Source: Bacteriovorax sp. Seq25_V
GTDB lineage: Bacteria; Bdellovibrionota; Bacteriovoracia; Bacteriovoracales; Bacteriovoracaceae
Assembly: GCF_000447795.1 (NCBI RefSeq)
Contig: NZ_AUNI01000004.1
Coordinates: 1 to 52,971 of the forward strand
Direction: 5' to 3'
Length of the DNA stretch: 52,971 bases
The translations under genes and the position numbers were made by a program. The notes under the pieces are model-generated. The model saw only the letters and a list, made by a program, of their open reading frames with translations. It ran no database searches and was not told the DNA's origin. Shown here piece after piece: positions 14,746 to 23,594 of the stretch (its first letter is position 1; every line of letters starts with the position of its first letter).

Positions 14746-16332
14746 TTATCCAACTAATTCTTCGTTCAACTCATCAATTCCAACAAGTGGAAGCATCAAG
14801 CGAAATTCCAGTAAAGTATCTCCATTTATCTTAAAGTCGAGGGTCCCACCAAGATTATTGGCCATCGTCTGAAAAGTTTTAAAAGTTGTGCTATTTGCTC
14901 GATGTTCGCCAAAGAGAGATAGATAATTAAAACCTTGCTTATTTTTTAAGTTATCTTGCTTTTCAAAGTAAATATCGACGAGAATATATTGCTCTTCGTA
15001 TAGTTTGGTATCAGTCGCAGTTAACGCAAGCACTCCTTCGTTTTTATAAATACTCAAACTCTCAATAGCATACTTAATTATGTCTCTGACTTTAGGCTGA
15101 TCCAGATATATATGAGTCGGTATTGATGGGGCGATCTGTGTAAAGACTTTTTTATCAAGTTTAAGTTCACTTACAATAGAGTTCACACACCCACTGAGAA
15201 ATTCATTTACATCCGTGTTCATATACTTCCCTTCATAATTTGTACTAGCCTCTTCACTCGTACTTATTACAGAAGCATTACGAATTAAATCTTTTAGGTG
15301 GAGATATTCACTCTCTGCTAGTTCAACTAGCTTGAGATTCTCCTTACTGAGATTATCCTCATGAACTCGATGAAGAGTACGATTTAAAACTTCCATTGGC
15401 ACATTTAATTCTTTATCAATTTGAGCAAATAGTTGTTTCCTATGTTCTGAATAATCTATAAACTTTGCCCTATCATCTCTCAGCTGTTGCTCCTTAGACA
15501 ATACTCTCGTAGAAAAGCTCTTCATACTAGTAATGATTTCCTGCAACTCTGCGGGATAAGCCCATGAGTCTTCAACAAAGTTTTCATGAGATAAGAGAGA
15601 GTCTGTATGGCGAGCAATTTTATGTAAAGGAATTATTAAGGAAAAAAGAGTATACAAGAGTAGACTCAAAACCACGCCCACACTAACAGTTGTCATCACA
15701 AAATTACTGCTATATAAGTCATTGAAGCCATCAGCAACAACCTCTTGGATATTCTTTTCAATCGCGCGAACTTCTTCACGGTAAGTTTGACTTACTTTTT
15801 TTATAGACTCTGATGCACGAGCTAACTCATTTACTGCTTTATCAACTTCAGTAGCTCCAAGATTACCAGTCTTTACTAATGAGCTAGCATTTTCAATGGT
15901 ATTATTGAGATAAATTGCTTCATTGTGGTATAATTCAATTGATAGAAATTTTAGAAGATATTCTGATTTTGCTTCAAGAAGATATTTTTTTATTTCATTA
16001 TATTCACTAATAGATGCATCAATATTCTTCTTCATTGTTTTATTGCTATTTTCAAAACTAACTAAAAAATCACTTAACCTCAGGTTCTTTGCTTTGAAGC
16101 GCTCTATATCATTTATCATATTCTCTACAGACTGCTGCAACTGGCCCTGAATTTGTGCAACAAAATAAATATGCTCAGTTAGTTTTGCCCCCTGGTTTGA
16201 GATTTCCATTAAAGATAACTTCTTTGCTTCTAGTCTCTTATTCTCGAAATAGAATAAACTTGAAAAGACGACGCAAAAAATAATGAATAAACCAATGTAG
16301 TTTTGTAAAAAGTTAGGTCTTTTATTTCCCAT
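14746..16332 (-). CDS. Degenerate sensor histidine kinase (likely pseudokinase)
   Basis: 528 residues. TM1 (about 11-28), a long helical periplasmic sensor region, TM2 (about 211-234), a HAMP-like linker, then a dimerisation helix LFAQIDKELNVPMEVLNRTL (301-320) that aligns with the usual 'vSHELRTPLn' motif, but Lys307 stands where the phospho-accepting His should be. The ATPase part (about 375-520) lacks the N-box asparagines (VRDIIKYAIESLSIY) and a recognisable DxGxG or GxGLGL box. The frame is intact, so this looks like a maintained non-catalytic sensor rather than a decayed gene. AGGAATT precedes the ATG. A response regulator is not adjacent. Confidence 0.75.
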   Translation of the reverse strand: MGNKRPNFLQNYIGLFIIFCVVFSSLFYFENKRLEAKKLSLMEISNQGAKLTEHIYFVAQIQGQLQQSVENMINDIERFKAKNLRLSDFLVSFENSNKTMKKNIDASISEYNEIKKYLLEAKSEYLLKFLSIELYHNEAIYLNNTIENASSLVKTGNLGATEVDKAVNELARASESIKKVSQTYREEVRAIEKNIQEVVADGFNDLYSSNFVMTTVSVGVVLSLLLYTLFSLIIPLHKIARHTDSLLSHENFVEDSWAYPAELQEIITSMKSFSTRVLSKEQQLRDDRAKFIDYSEHRKQLFAQIDKELNVPMEVLNRTLHRVHEDNLSKENLKLVELAESEYLHLKDLIRNASVISTSEEASTNYEGKYMNTDVNEFLSGCVNSIVSELKLDKKVFTQIAPSIPTHIYLDQPKVRDIIKYAIESLSIYKNEGVLALTATDTKLYEEQYILVDIYFEKQDNLKNKQGFNYLSLFGEHRANSTTFKTFQTMANNLGGTLDFKINGDTLLEFRLMLPLVGIDELNEELVG

Positions 16333-16473
16333 AAATAATTCCTAGTAGATATATGGGAAATTTTAAAATTAGAATATAAAGATATCATGGATAAAATATG
16401 AGAATAATAAGACATTGCCTCTATCAATAGATAGAGCTCTTAAGCTATTAAAAACGAGGAAAGAGTTAAGCAA

Positions 16474-16950
16474 CTAGTCCTTAGATTGGCAGGATTTTAA
16501 TAAATAGATATTTTCTGGATATTGGTATACACCAGCACAACCGTAGGCTTTCTGACTATCTTTTGTGGTATAAAGTGAAAAGTAGTACTTATCCTTAATG
16601 ACCTGCACCTTACCTGTTTGAGTACTTTTTGCTTTTATCTCAACTGTTGCAACGTAGGCTTCAACATCTTTATCAACAACATTTACTTCAAGAACTTTGA
16701 CATCCTTCATCGAGTCCACAATGAAATTAGGATTTGATTCTAACTCATTTGAAGCATCGAACACAACAAGAGCATGTGGAAATTTATTTTGAGCAAGACA
16801 CTTACTTCCATTGTTTCCATCAATACGTGCACCAGATAAATCAACTTCAACGACGTCAAGAGCTTTTTCTTGAAGCGACTTACTACTCGGACACTCAAGC
16901 GCGAATGTATTAAACATAAATAACATACTTAGAAATGCACTAAACTTCAC
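16474..16950 (-). CDS. Secreted protein of unknown function
   Basis: 158 residues with a signal peptide (MKFSAFLSMLFMFNTFALEC). Four Cys remain in the mature part, two near the N-terminus and two near the end (YGCAGVYQYP, LLKSCQS). The start is GTG at 16950 with AAGGAA upstream. It overlaps the 3' end of the lipoprotein gene by 11 bases and is therefore coupled to it. No family recognised. Confidence 0.65.
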   Translation of the reverse strand: MKFSAFLSMLFMFNTFALECPSSKSLQEKALDVVEVDLSGARIDGNNGSKCLAQNKFPHALVVFDASNELESNPNFIVDSMKDVKVLEVNVVDKDVEAYVATVEIKAKSTQTGKVQVIKDKYYFSLYTTKDSQKAYGCAGVYQYPENIYLLKSCQSKD

Positions 16951-18277
16951 GAGTATTCCTTTGATTTATAATTTCTGTCCCTGTCGCTTTATCGTAACAG
17001 CCGTTAATACAATCTTCACCTTTTAGCTTAATTCTCTTATCAGAAATACACTCAGGATCAGATGTTCGATGTCTAATGATATCAAACTTTGGTGATAAAG
17101 TTAACTTCTTACTATCAACCTCTGTCTGAGTTCCTTTTACTATTTTTTGACACATTTTCACTGCAGACAATCTAAGGTTATTAAACATTGTTCCACCATT
17201 ATGCTTTGAGATATGTACTCTTGATGGACCATAGCCATTATTTATAGAACCACTATGAATATATGTGAAATTGAAATCACTAATTTTAATACCTTTACAG
17301 TTATTAGCTTTTGCGTATTTTTTAATTGCAAGTGGATCATTCCCAATCTCATCAACCATCACAATATGATTTCCAGATACATTAATCATATCTCCAGCTT
17401 GAATTGTATTGTTCGCATCAAATTTTGCCGTATCAAGACAGCTTTTTTTACTGTGAAGAGTTTGATTAAAGTTTGTTGTCGTAAGACTTGAAAAAGGTCC
17501 GGAGTCTGTTTGGACTTTAAGACCCTGAGAAGCTAATGCAACAGAGATAAAACTTGAACAGTCTATTCCCGCCGCAGGTTTTGAAGAACTACTCACCCCT
17601 TCCCCTTTAGTAAAAAGATTAAGCTCCCCACTTCTATTTGGTGCCTTACGTGAACCATAACCATATACAGGAGGCTTAAGTCTTGCATCAGTACACTGAG
17701 GTCCAGGATAATTTGGATCTTCTCCAAGATCTTTAAGTACAATATGTGAACTTATATAGGCCTTAGTATCAGTAATATTTCTTATGCGAGGACCGGCTGC
17801 ACTCTTAGGAGCACGAATTCCTCGTAAAGACGGGGTATTGACGTCGATAATTTTATCGATTGCTGAACAACTTTGAAACATAGTTGCAAGAACTTTTCTC
17901 GCCCCACGAACTGCAGGATTAGCTAGTCTCTTTACACCATTACTATCTTCATAAAAGTCCCCACACCCAATACTTGGGGAGGATAAGCTTCGATCGATAA
18001 AGCCAGTAAGTTCGTCTGAGCTTGGAAAAGTTGTAAAATTATCAGTAAGTTTTCTAGCATCAGCTTCCCATGCTTTCTCTTCTTCTGACTTATAATCTTC
18101 ACCCTCTTCGATTGAGTTGTCTGCGTAGGGATCTGTGATTTCTTCTTTTTGTACGACTTGCTTTTTCTTAGCTTTGACTAGAGTCTCAGCCTGATTTTGC
18201 ATATTATTTTGCGTGGCCACACAGCTGGCAAAAAATATGAGAAGTAAAAACTTTGAGTTAATTTTAAAAAATTTCAA
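16940..18277 (-). CDS. NlpC/P60-like cysteine hydrolase, lipoprotein
   Basis: About 445 residues. The start MKFFKINSKFLLLIFFASC uses TTG at 18277, 9 bases after GGAG; a GTG at 18292 would add five residues. The lipobox FFASC predicts lipid attachment. After an acidic linker, the catalytic part shows AAGIDCSSFISVALASQG (nucleophile Cys), a GDMINVSGNHIVMVDEI strand with the catalytic His, and then a Cys-rich tail. NlpC/P60 enzymes cut peptidoglycan stem peptides, which in a predator could act on its own or prey wall. It is coupled to the small secreted protein downstream. Confidence 0.75.
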   Translation of the reverse strand: MKFFKINSKFLLLIFFASCVATQNNMQNQAETLVKAKKKQVVQKEEITDPYADNSIEEGEDYKSEEEKAWEADARKLTDNFTTFPSSDELTGFIDRSLSSPSIGCGDFYEDSNGVKRLANPAVRGARKVLATMFQSCSAIDKIIDVNTPSLRGIRAPKSAAGPRIRNITDTKAYISSHIVLKDLGEDPNYPGPQCTDARLKPPVYGYGSRKAPNRSGELNLFTKGEGVSSSSKPAAGIDCSSFISVALASQGLKVQTDSGPFSSLTTTNFNQTLHSKKSCLDTAKFDANNTIQAGDMINVSGNHIVMVDEIGNDPLAIKKYAKANNCKGIKISDFNFTYIHSGSINNGYGPSRVHISKHNGGTMFNNLRLSAVKMCQKIVKGTQTEVDSKKLTLSPKFDIIRHRTSDPECISDKRIKLKGEDCINGCYDKATGTEIINQRNTREV

Positions 18278-18484
18278 TTTTAGGTTCTCCACTGACTTCT
18301 CTACTCAACTTCTTATCGGACAAGTTCCTTAAAATATTAGTATATTCAATGAGGCTACTATTCCAGAGAGAAACTATTAACCGACCAACAATCTAAATTA
18401 AATCAAATACATATGCAGAGCAGTCATCCTTTGGAGATGCCAATTTTTACTGTCTATTTTCAATATTTTATATAGAATAGAAGT

Positions 18485-19087
18485 ATGGTGAAAGTATTTA
18501 ACCTCTATTTTAAACATCCTTTGATTTGGGTTTACCTAATCCTTAGTCTTATTATGCTAATATACTTAGCCTCAAAGAATTTATTACTTCCATATAGCTA
18601 TCTCTTTTTAATTCTGATAATTGCTCCATTTTATGAGTGGCTTCTTCATAAATATGTTTTACATGGACGCGCTCTTAATGAGTCAGAAGCAAAGCAAAAA
18701 TATATGGACCGCCTCCATCGAGATCATCATCGATATCCCAAAAAAGTTGATCTCCTCTTTGCACCACTTAGTGCCGGACTATCAATCCCAATTCAATTCT
18801 TTATCCTAGGTTGTCTTGTTACCCAAAACATTGATATTGGAATATATCTCGCCTTTGTAAGCCTTACTTATTATCTCTTCTACGAATGGATACATTTGGC
18901 TCATCACGTGGACTCATATTATCCTAAAACAGGATGGGGAAAAGCCTTAAAGAACTCTCACCTTCTTCACCATTATAAAAATGAAAACTATTGGTGGGGG
19001 GTAACATCAAACTTTGGTGACAAAGTTCTTGGTACCTACCCTTTATCAAATGAAGTTGCAAAATCGACGACAGTTAAAGAGATATAA
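18485..19087 (+). CDS. Fatty acid hydroxylase superfamily membrane protein
   Basis: 200 residues with about four membrane helices and the di-iron histidine clusters of PF04116: HKYVLHG, HRDHHRYP, HLAHH and HLLHHYKNENYWWGV, ending in GDKVLGTYP, which is diagnostic for this superfamily (sterol desaturase, carotenoid and fatty-acid hydroxylases). The substrate cannot be told. There is no Shine-Dalgarno; a TAGAAT hexamer (18473-18478) ends 6 bases before the ATG, as in a leaderless message. Confidence 0.88.
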   Translation: MVKVFNLYFKHPLIWVYLILSLIMLIYLASKNLLLPYSYLFLILIIAPFYEWLLHKYVLHGRALNESEAKQKYMDRLHRDHHRYPKKVDLLFAPLSAGLSIPIQFFILGCLVTQNIDIGIYLAFVSLTYYLFYEWIHLAHHVDSYYPKTGWGKALKNSHLLHHYKNENYWWGVTSNFGDKVLGTYPLSNEVAKSTTVKEI

Positions 19088-19153
19088 ACTGCTCCATTTT
19101 AAAGAGATAAAATAACCTCTACCTTTTTTTCAAAAAATGCATATCATTAGAGT

Positions 19154-20377
19154 ATGAAAAAAATTATTAAACAAATACTCCACGTCGATAACTACTCCTT
19201 TGAAAAGATTGCTAGAGACTACAGAACACCACTCTATATTTATTCTCAGCTTGCCCTCGAAGACCAGTATCTCGATTTCTATAATTCTGCCCTTGAAGCC
19301 ACAATCACCAGGCCAATGGTTTGTTTTGCACTGAAAGCAAACAACAACATCAATGTCTTGAAGAGTCTTGCGAAGCTTGGTTGTGGCGCAGACATTGTTT
19401 CCGGTGGAGAATTAAAGCAAGCTTTAAAAGCTAAAATACCTGCAAATAAAATTGTCTTTTCGGGGGTTGGAAAAACAGCCGAAGAAATAACTCTTGCACT
19501 AGGAGCTTCAAAAGATGGCATCTACTCTTTCAATGTTGAGTCAGTTGAAGAACTTAAAGAGATAAATATTATTTCAAAGAAATTAAATAAGCGAGCAAGA
19601 ATAAGCCTTAGGCTGAACCCTGAAGTTCTTGCCAAGACCCATAAACATATCTCTACAGGGCATAAGACACATAAGTTCGGTATCCTAAAAGAAGACATAG
19701 CAAAAGCAGTTAAGAAGAAAAGTCTCTGGACACACTGTGACCTTAAAGGTCTTAGTATTCACATTGGTAGTCAACTGACGTGCCTAAAGGCGACAAAGAA
19801 GGCGGTCGCGCAAATGTGCCAACTCGCTCTTGATCTTAAGTTAGATCTTGAATTTCTTGATGTCGGGGGTGGACTCGGTGTTGATTATGAAAGAAAAGAA
19901 AACACACCTAGTGCACTTGAATATATGCAAGCCATTCAAGAATCACTTCAAAAAAATTATTATACAAAAACAGACAAGAGACCACGAATCGTTTTTGAAC
20001 CTGGTCGTTTTATAGGTGCCTACTGTGGATATTTTTTGACAAAAGTTCTTCGCACAAAGAAGTCGGGCGATTGTAATTTTGTCATCGTAGATGGTGGAAT
20101 GAATGACTTCGTGAGATCATCACTCTATGGAGCTTATCATGAGATTACTCCCGTAAAAGCTCGTAAGTCAGAACTGATGCTAACAGATATCGTCGGACCA
20201 ATTTGTGAAACAACTGATTGTTTTGCCTCAAAAAGACCAATGACGAAACTTCAAAAAGATGATCTGATTGTTGTTGAAGACGTTGGGGCTTATGGGCACA
20301 CAATGTCTTCAACCTATAATATGAGAGAACGAGTTGGTGAAATTTTCATCACCAAAGAAGGAAAGATTATATCTTAA
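19154..20377 (+). CDS. lysA: Diaminopimelate decarboxylase
   Basis: 407 residues. PLP enzyme making L-lysine from meso-diaminopimelate. Motifs: PLP lysine in VCFALKANNNINVL (Lys about 61), GLSIHIGSQL, DVGGGLGVDYE (phosphate loop), FEPGRFIGAYCGYF, and the substrate-binding GPICETTDCFAS (C-E-x-x-D). It ends MSSTYNMRER, as in the family. No Shine-Dalgarno is present and TATCAT (19142-19147) ends 6 bases before the ATG. Only 66 bases separate it from the previous gene, too short for a lysine riboswitch. It converges with the CarD-like gene (11-base overlap). Confidence 0.96.
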   Translation: MKKIIKQILHVDNYSFEKIARDYRTPLYIYSQLALEDQYLDFYNSALEATITRPMVCFALKANNNINVLKSLAKLGCGADIVSGGELKQALKAKIPANKIVFSGVGKTAEEITLALGASKDGIYSFNVESVEELKEINIISKKLNKRARISLRLNPEVLAKTHKHISTGHKTHKFGILKEDIAKAVKKKSLWTHCDLKGLSIHIGSQLTCLKATKKAVAQMCQLALDLKLDLEFLDVGGGLGVDYERKENTPSALEYMQAIQESLQKNYYTKTDKRPRIVFEPGRFIGAYCGYFLTKVLRTKKSGDCNFVIVDGGMNDFVRSSLYGAYHEITPVKARKSELMLTDIVGPICETTDCFASKRPMTKLQKDDLIVVEDVGAYGHTMSSTYNMRERVGEIFITKEGKIIS

Positions 20378-20849
20378 ATTTCTGCTCAAGAGACTTATTA
20401 ACTAGATCTTTGGCCTCAGCTTCTTCGAGGTCAAAAACAGTCATAACTTCAAGAACAATATTATCAAGAAAATTACTTAGAATTTTTGTTTCCGCTGCTC
20501 CCCTATCATTTATAGAAACGAGAGTTCTTACATTCATAAAAACCTCATCAATATTTTGGTGAGTAACTTGTCCCTTGAAATATGTAATACGATCTTTCTT
20601 TGAATCAAACTCTGGAGTTGGAACTTCACTTGAAAGAAGTTTCAAATGATCATTAAGATCATTTTGTGGAGTTAGAAGTCTAAAAGTTGCAGACTTTTCA
20701 AGTGGAACCATCGTTCTAATATTATGATCAACTGATTCAATTACATAAAAATCACGGTTCGTCCCTTCTGGCCTTTCAATATCAACAATTACCCCAAGAC
20801 CAAAACTTGACGAGATAACTTTATCATTAATACATAATTTCTTATTCAT
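20367..20849 (-). CDS. CarD/CdnL-family transcription regulator
   Basis: 160 residues. The N-terminal Tudor-like RNA-polymerase-interaction domain is clear: INDKVISSSFGLGVIVDIER, YVIESVDHN, and TMVPLEKSATFRLL. The C-terminal half is helical. CarD/CdnL proteins stabilise open promoter complexes. CGGAG precedes the ATG. The stop overlaps the lysA stop by 11 bases. Upstream (20850-21014) only a terminator for the next gene is visible. Confidence 0.85.
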   Translation of the reverse strand: MNKKLCINDKVISSSFGLGVIVDIERPEGTNRDFYVIESVDHNIRTMVPLEKSATFRLLTPQNDLNDHLKLLSSEVPTPEFDSKKDRITYFKGQVTHQNIDEVFMNVRTLVSINDRGAAETKILSNFLDNIVLEVMTVFDLEEAEAKDLVNKSLEQKFKI

Positions 20850-20972
20850 AAGAAGACTCCGAAAGATTTATCTAAAATTGAATTGCTTGATGATTTTTTC
20901 GACTATCACTAACAATGGAGTATTCATTATCTCAAATGTTCAAAGTAGCGTCAACAGAGGGGTTTAATCAGG

Positions 20973-21004
20973 AAAAATGAAGGCCCTTGACTTAAGAACC
21001 TTCA
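20973..21004 (-). terminator. Probable terminator of the small secreted gene
   Basis: Read on the minus strand, TGAAGG (21004-20999) pairs with CCTTCA (20983-20978) and a TTTTT run follows. It lies 10 bases after the stop at 21015. The loop is long (about 15 bases), so strength is uncertain. Confidence 0.5.
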
Positions 21005-21014
21005 AGAAATTTTA

Positions 21015-21356
21015 TTAAAATCTACACTGAACATTAACATTTGCGCCAATAATCGGATCATTATATGGATTAATAGCATTTACGAATGCCCAAACACTCT
21101 GTCCTGCTCCTATCCAACCACTGAAGTGTGACTGAAGAGCTGCTCCAAAGCGACTTTGCCCAAATACAACACCTTGACAAAATAGAGGTGCACCAAAGCT
21201 ATTTACGATTACACAACGTGCACTTTGAGGATTAGCAAAACATCTTACGTCTTTTGCATGTGGATAAAACCATCCGTTCGGATAATAGTTAGCAAATGAT
21301 TTCATTCCAATCGCAAGAACAGTCACAAGAACAATACCTTTTAACAACTTCAACAT
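21015..21356 (-). CDS. Small secreted protein, four cysteines
   Basis: 113 residues with a signal peptide (LKLLKGIVLVTVLAIGMKSFA). The mature part is Gly/Trp/Phe-rich (YYPNGWFYPHAKDVRC, SHFSGWIGAGQSVWAFV) with four Cys likely paired in the periplasm. GGAG precedes the ATG. No family recognised. It is a single gene with its own terminator. Confidence 0.65.
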   Translation of the reverse strand: MLKLLKGIVLVTVLAIGMKSFANYYPNGWFYPHAKDVRCFANPQSARCVIVNSFGAPLFCQGVVFGQSRFGAALQSHFSGWIGAGQSVWAFVNAINPYNDPIIGANVNVQCRF

Positions 21357-21531
21357 ACTTTTATCTCCAAATAATTTTGCGCATCAAAGCATATTTATTT
21401 TTCTTCGTAAACGGCCCCTGAAAGAAATCATATAAAGCACTCTAACATACTGAAAACATGTAAAACTTCTCATGGAAAAACTAAGTGAAAAACGCTACTA
21501 TTTGCGAAATTAATCGAAAAAAGGGACACAA

Positions 21532-23532
21532 ATGACTGATCTATTCAAAGAAGCCATTTTAAATGGAATACCTTCAACTCTTCCACCGAAGAAAGAATAC
21601 GAAACAAGTATTAACCACGCTCCAAAAAGAAAAAATATATTAAACGAAGAAGAGAAAAAGTTAGCACTACGAAATGCCCTTCGTTATTTTCCAGCAGATC
21701 TTCATCCTGAACTTGTGACAGAGTTTAGAGAAGAATTAGAAAAGTATGGTCGCATTTATATGTACCGCTATCGCCCAGATTATAAAATACATGCGAGATC
21801 AATTAACGATTACCCACACAAATCAAAGCAGGCCGCTGCAATTATGCTGATGCTTTCAAATAACCTCGATTATGCTGTTGCACAACATCCACATGAGCTT
21901 ATTACTTATGGTGGAAATGGCGCAGTTTTTCAAAACTGGGCACAATATCTACTGACAATGCAATATCTTGCGACAATGACAGATGAACAAACTCTTGTTC
22001 TTTACTCTGGTCACCCAGCAGGGTTATTCCCTTCTCACAAAGATGCTCCAAGAGTTGTTGTTACAAATGGAATGATGATTCCAAATTATTCGAAGCCAGA
22101 TGACTGGGAAAAATTTAATGCACTTGGTGTAACTCAATACGGTCAAATGACAGCTGGTTCATTCATGTATATTGGGCCACAAGGAATTGTTCACGGAACT
22201 ACAATTACAGTATTAAATGCGCTCAGAAAGATTTCAAAAGAAGCTGTAACAGAAACAGCCGGAAAGGTTTTCGTGACAGCTGGACTTGGAGGAATGTCAG
22301 GAGCTCAACCTAAAGCAGCTGTTATTGCAGGATGTATTGGAGTGGTGGCTGAAGTTAATCCTAAGGCCGTTAAGACGAGACATGAACAAGGATGGGTTGA
22401 TGAAGTATTCACTGACCTCGACGAATTAATGACGAGGATTAAAAAGGCACAGACTAATAAAGAAGCCGTATCTCTTGCGTACCAAGGAAATATTATTAAT
22501 CTATGGGAAAAGTTTGCAGAAAGTGATCTTCATGTAGATATTGGTTCTGACCAAACGTCTCTACACAATCCATGGGCCGGTGGTTATTACCCTGCCGATC
22601 TTTCTTTTGAAGAATCAAATGAAATGATGGCAAATAACCCTGAACAATTTAAAAAAGAAGTACAAAAAAGTTTAGTAAGACACGTCAATGCAGTTAATAA
22701 ACTTGCAGATAAGGGAATGTATTTCTTTGATTATGGAAATGCATTTCTTCTTGAGGCCTCACGTGCCGGAGCTGACATTATGAAGCCTGGTTCTACAGAG
22801 GATTTCAAGTATCCTTCATATGTTCAAGACATCATGGGACCAATGTGTTTTGACTATGGCTTTGGCCCTTTCAGATGGGTTTGTACATCAAGTACACAAG
22901 AGGACCTTGACCTGACTGACCAACTTGCAACAGAAGTACTTGAAAGACTCATGAAAGAATCTCCAAGTGAAATTACTCAACAGATGCAAGATAATATTGT
23001 TTGGATTAAAGGAGCTAAAGAGAATGACCTCGTTGTTGGATCTAAAGCACGTATCCTTTATGCAGACAGTGACGGGCGGATTGAAATTGCTCTTGCATTT
23101 AACAAGGCCCTTCGAGACGGAAAACTAAAAGCTCCAGTTGTCCTTGGTCGCGATCATCACGATGTTTCAGGTACAGACTCTCCTTTTAGAGAGACATCAA
23201 ATATTTATGATGGATCAAGGTTCACAGCAGATATGGCCGTTCAAAACTTTGTTGGAGACTCTTTTAGAGGAGCAACTTGGATTTCTCTTCATAACGGAGG
23301 TGGCGTTGGCTGGGGAGAAGTTATGAATGGTGGCTTTGGAATGGTACTTGATGGAAGTGAAGACTGTGATCGTCGTATTAAATCAATGCTATTTTGGGAC
23401 GTAAATAATGGTATCAATAGACGATCATGGGCAAGAAATGAGGGCGCTACTTTTGCAATTAAGAGAGCGATGGAAAAAGAGCCTCTTTTAAAGGTAACTA
23501 TTCCAAATCTTGTAAGTGACGATTTACTATAA
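21532..23532 (+). CDS. hutU: Urocanate hydratase
   Basis: 666 residues, longer than the common 557-residue form but typical of the long bacterial urocanases. NAD+-dependent hydration of urocanate in histidine breakdown. Motifs: RYRPDYKIHARSINDYPHKS, YGGNGAVFQNWAQYLLTMQY, TAGLGGMSGAQPKAAVIAGC (NAD-binding), HNPWAGGYYPADLSFEE, and the C-terminal ISLHNGGGVGWGEVMNGGFG. No hutH, hutI or hutG is nearby, so it stands alone. AAAGGGA precedes the ATG. Its terminator is fused with the start of the next gene. Confidence 0.95.
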   Translation: MTDLFKEAILNGIPSTLPPKKEYETSINHAPKRKNILNEEEKKLALRNALRYFPADLHPELVTEFREELEKYGRIYMYRYRPDYKIHARSINDYPHKSKQAAAIMLMLSNNLDYAVAQHPHELITYGGNGAVFQNWAQYLLTMQYLATMTDEQTLVLYSGHPAGLFPSHKDAPRVVVTNGMMIPNYSKPDDWEKFNALGVTQYGQMTAGSFMYIGPQGIVHGTTITVLNALRKISKEAVTETAGKVFVTAGLGGMSGAQPKAAVIAGCIGVVAEVNPKAVKTRHEQGWVDEVFTDLDELMTRIKKAQTNKEAVSLAYQGNIINLWEKFAESDLHVDIGSDQTSLHNPWAGGYYPADLSFEESNEMMANNPEQFKKEVQKSLVRHVNAVNKLADKGMYFFDYGNAFLLEASRAGADIMKPGSTEDFKYPSYVQDIMGPMCFDYGFGPFRWVCTSSTQEDLDLTDQLATEVLERLMKESPSEITQQMQDNIVWIKGAKENDLVVGSKARILYADSDGRIEIALAFNKALRDGKLKAPVVLGRDHHDVSGTDSPFRETSNIYDGSRFTADMAVQNFVGDSFRGATWISLHNGGGVGWGEVMNGGFGMVLDGSEDCDRRIKSMLFWDVNNGINRRSWARNEGATFAIKRAMEKEPLLKVTIPNLVSDDLL

Positions 23533-23562
23533 AAACTCTCAAGTAAAATTAAAATATTTTCG

Positions 23563-23594
23563 AAAAGGACTAAATGAAATTAGTCCTTTTTTTT
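23563..23594 (+). terminator. Terminator of hutU that contains the start of the next gene
   Basis: Perfect 11-bp stem AAAAGGACTAA (23563-23573) / TTAGTCCTTTT (23580-23590), a 6-base loop ATGAAA, then a T-tract through 23594. The loop's ATG is the start codon of the downstream lipoprotein gene, and the AAGGA of its ribosome-binding site lies in the ascending stem. Confidence 0.8.

Noticed and set aside
19088-19153. Lysine riboswitch before lysA
   Set aside because: Only 66 bases are available, far too short for the lysine riboswitch, and no matching stems are visible.
20978-21004. CCCTTGAC at 20983-20990 as a third sigma-32-like promoter
   Set aside because: The -10 position holds no CCCAT-like sequence and the segment is better explained as a terminator stem of the neighbouring gene.
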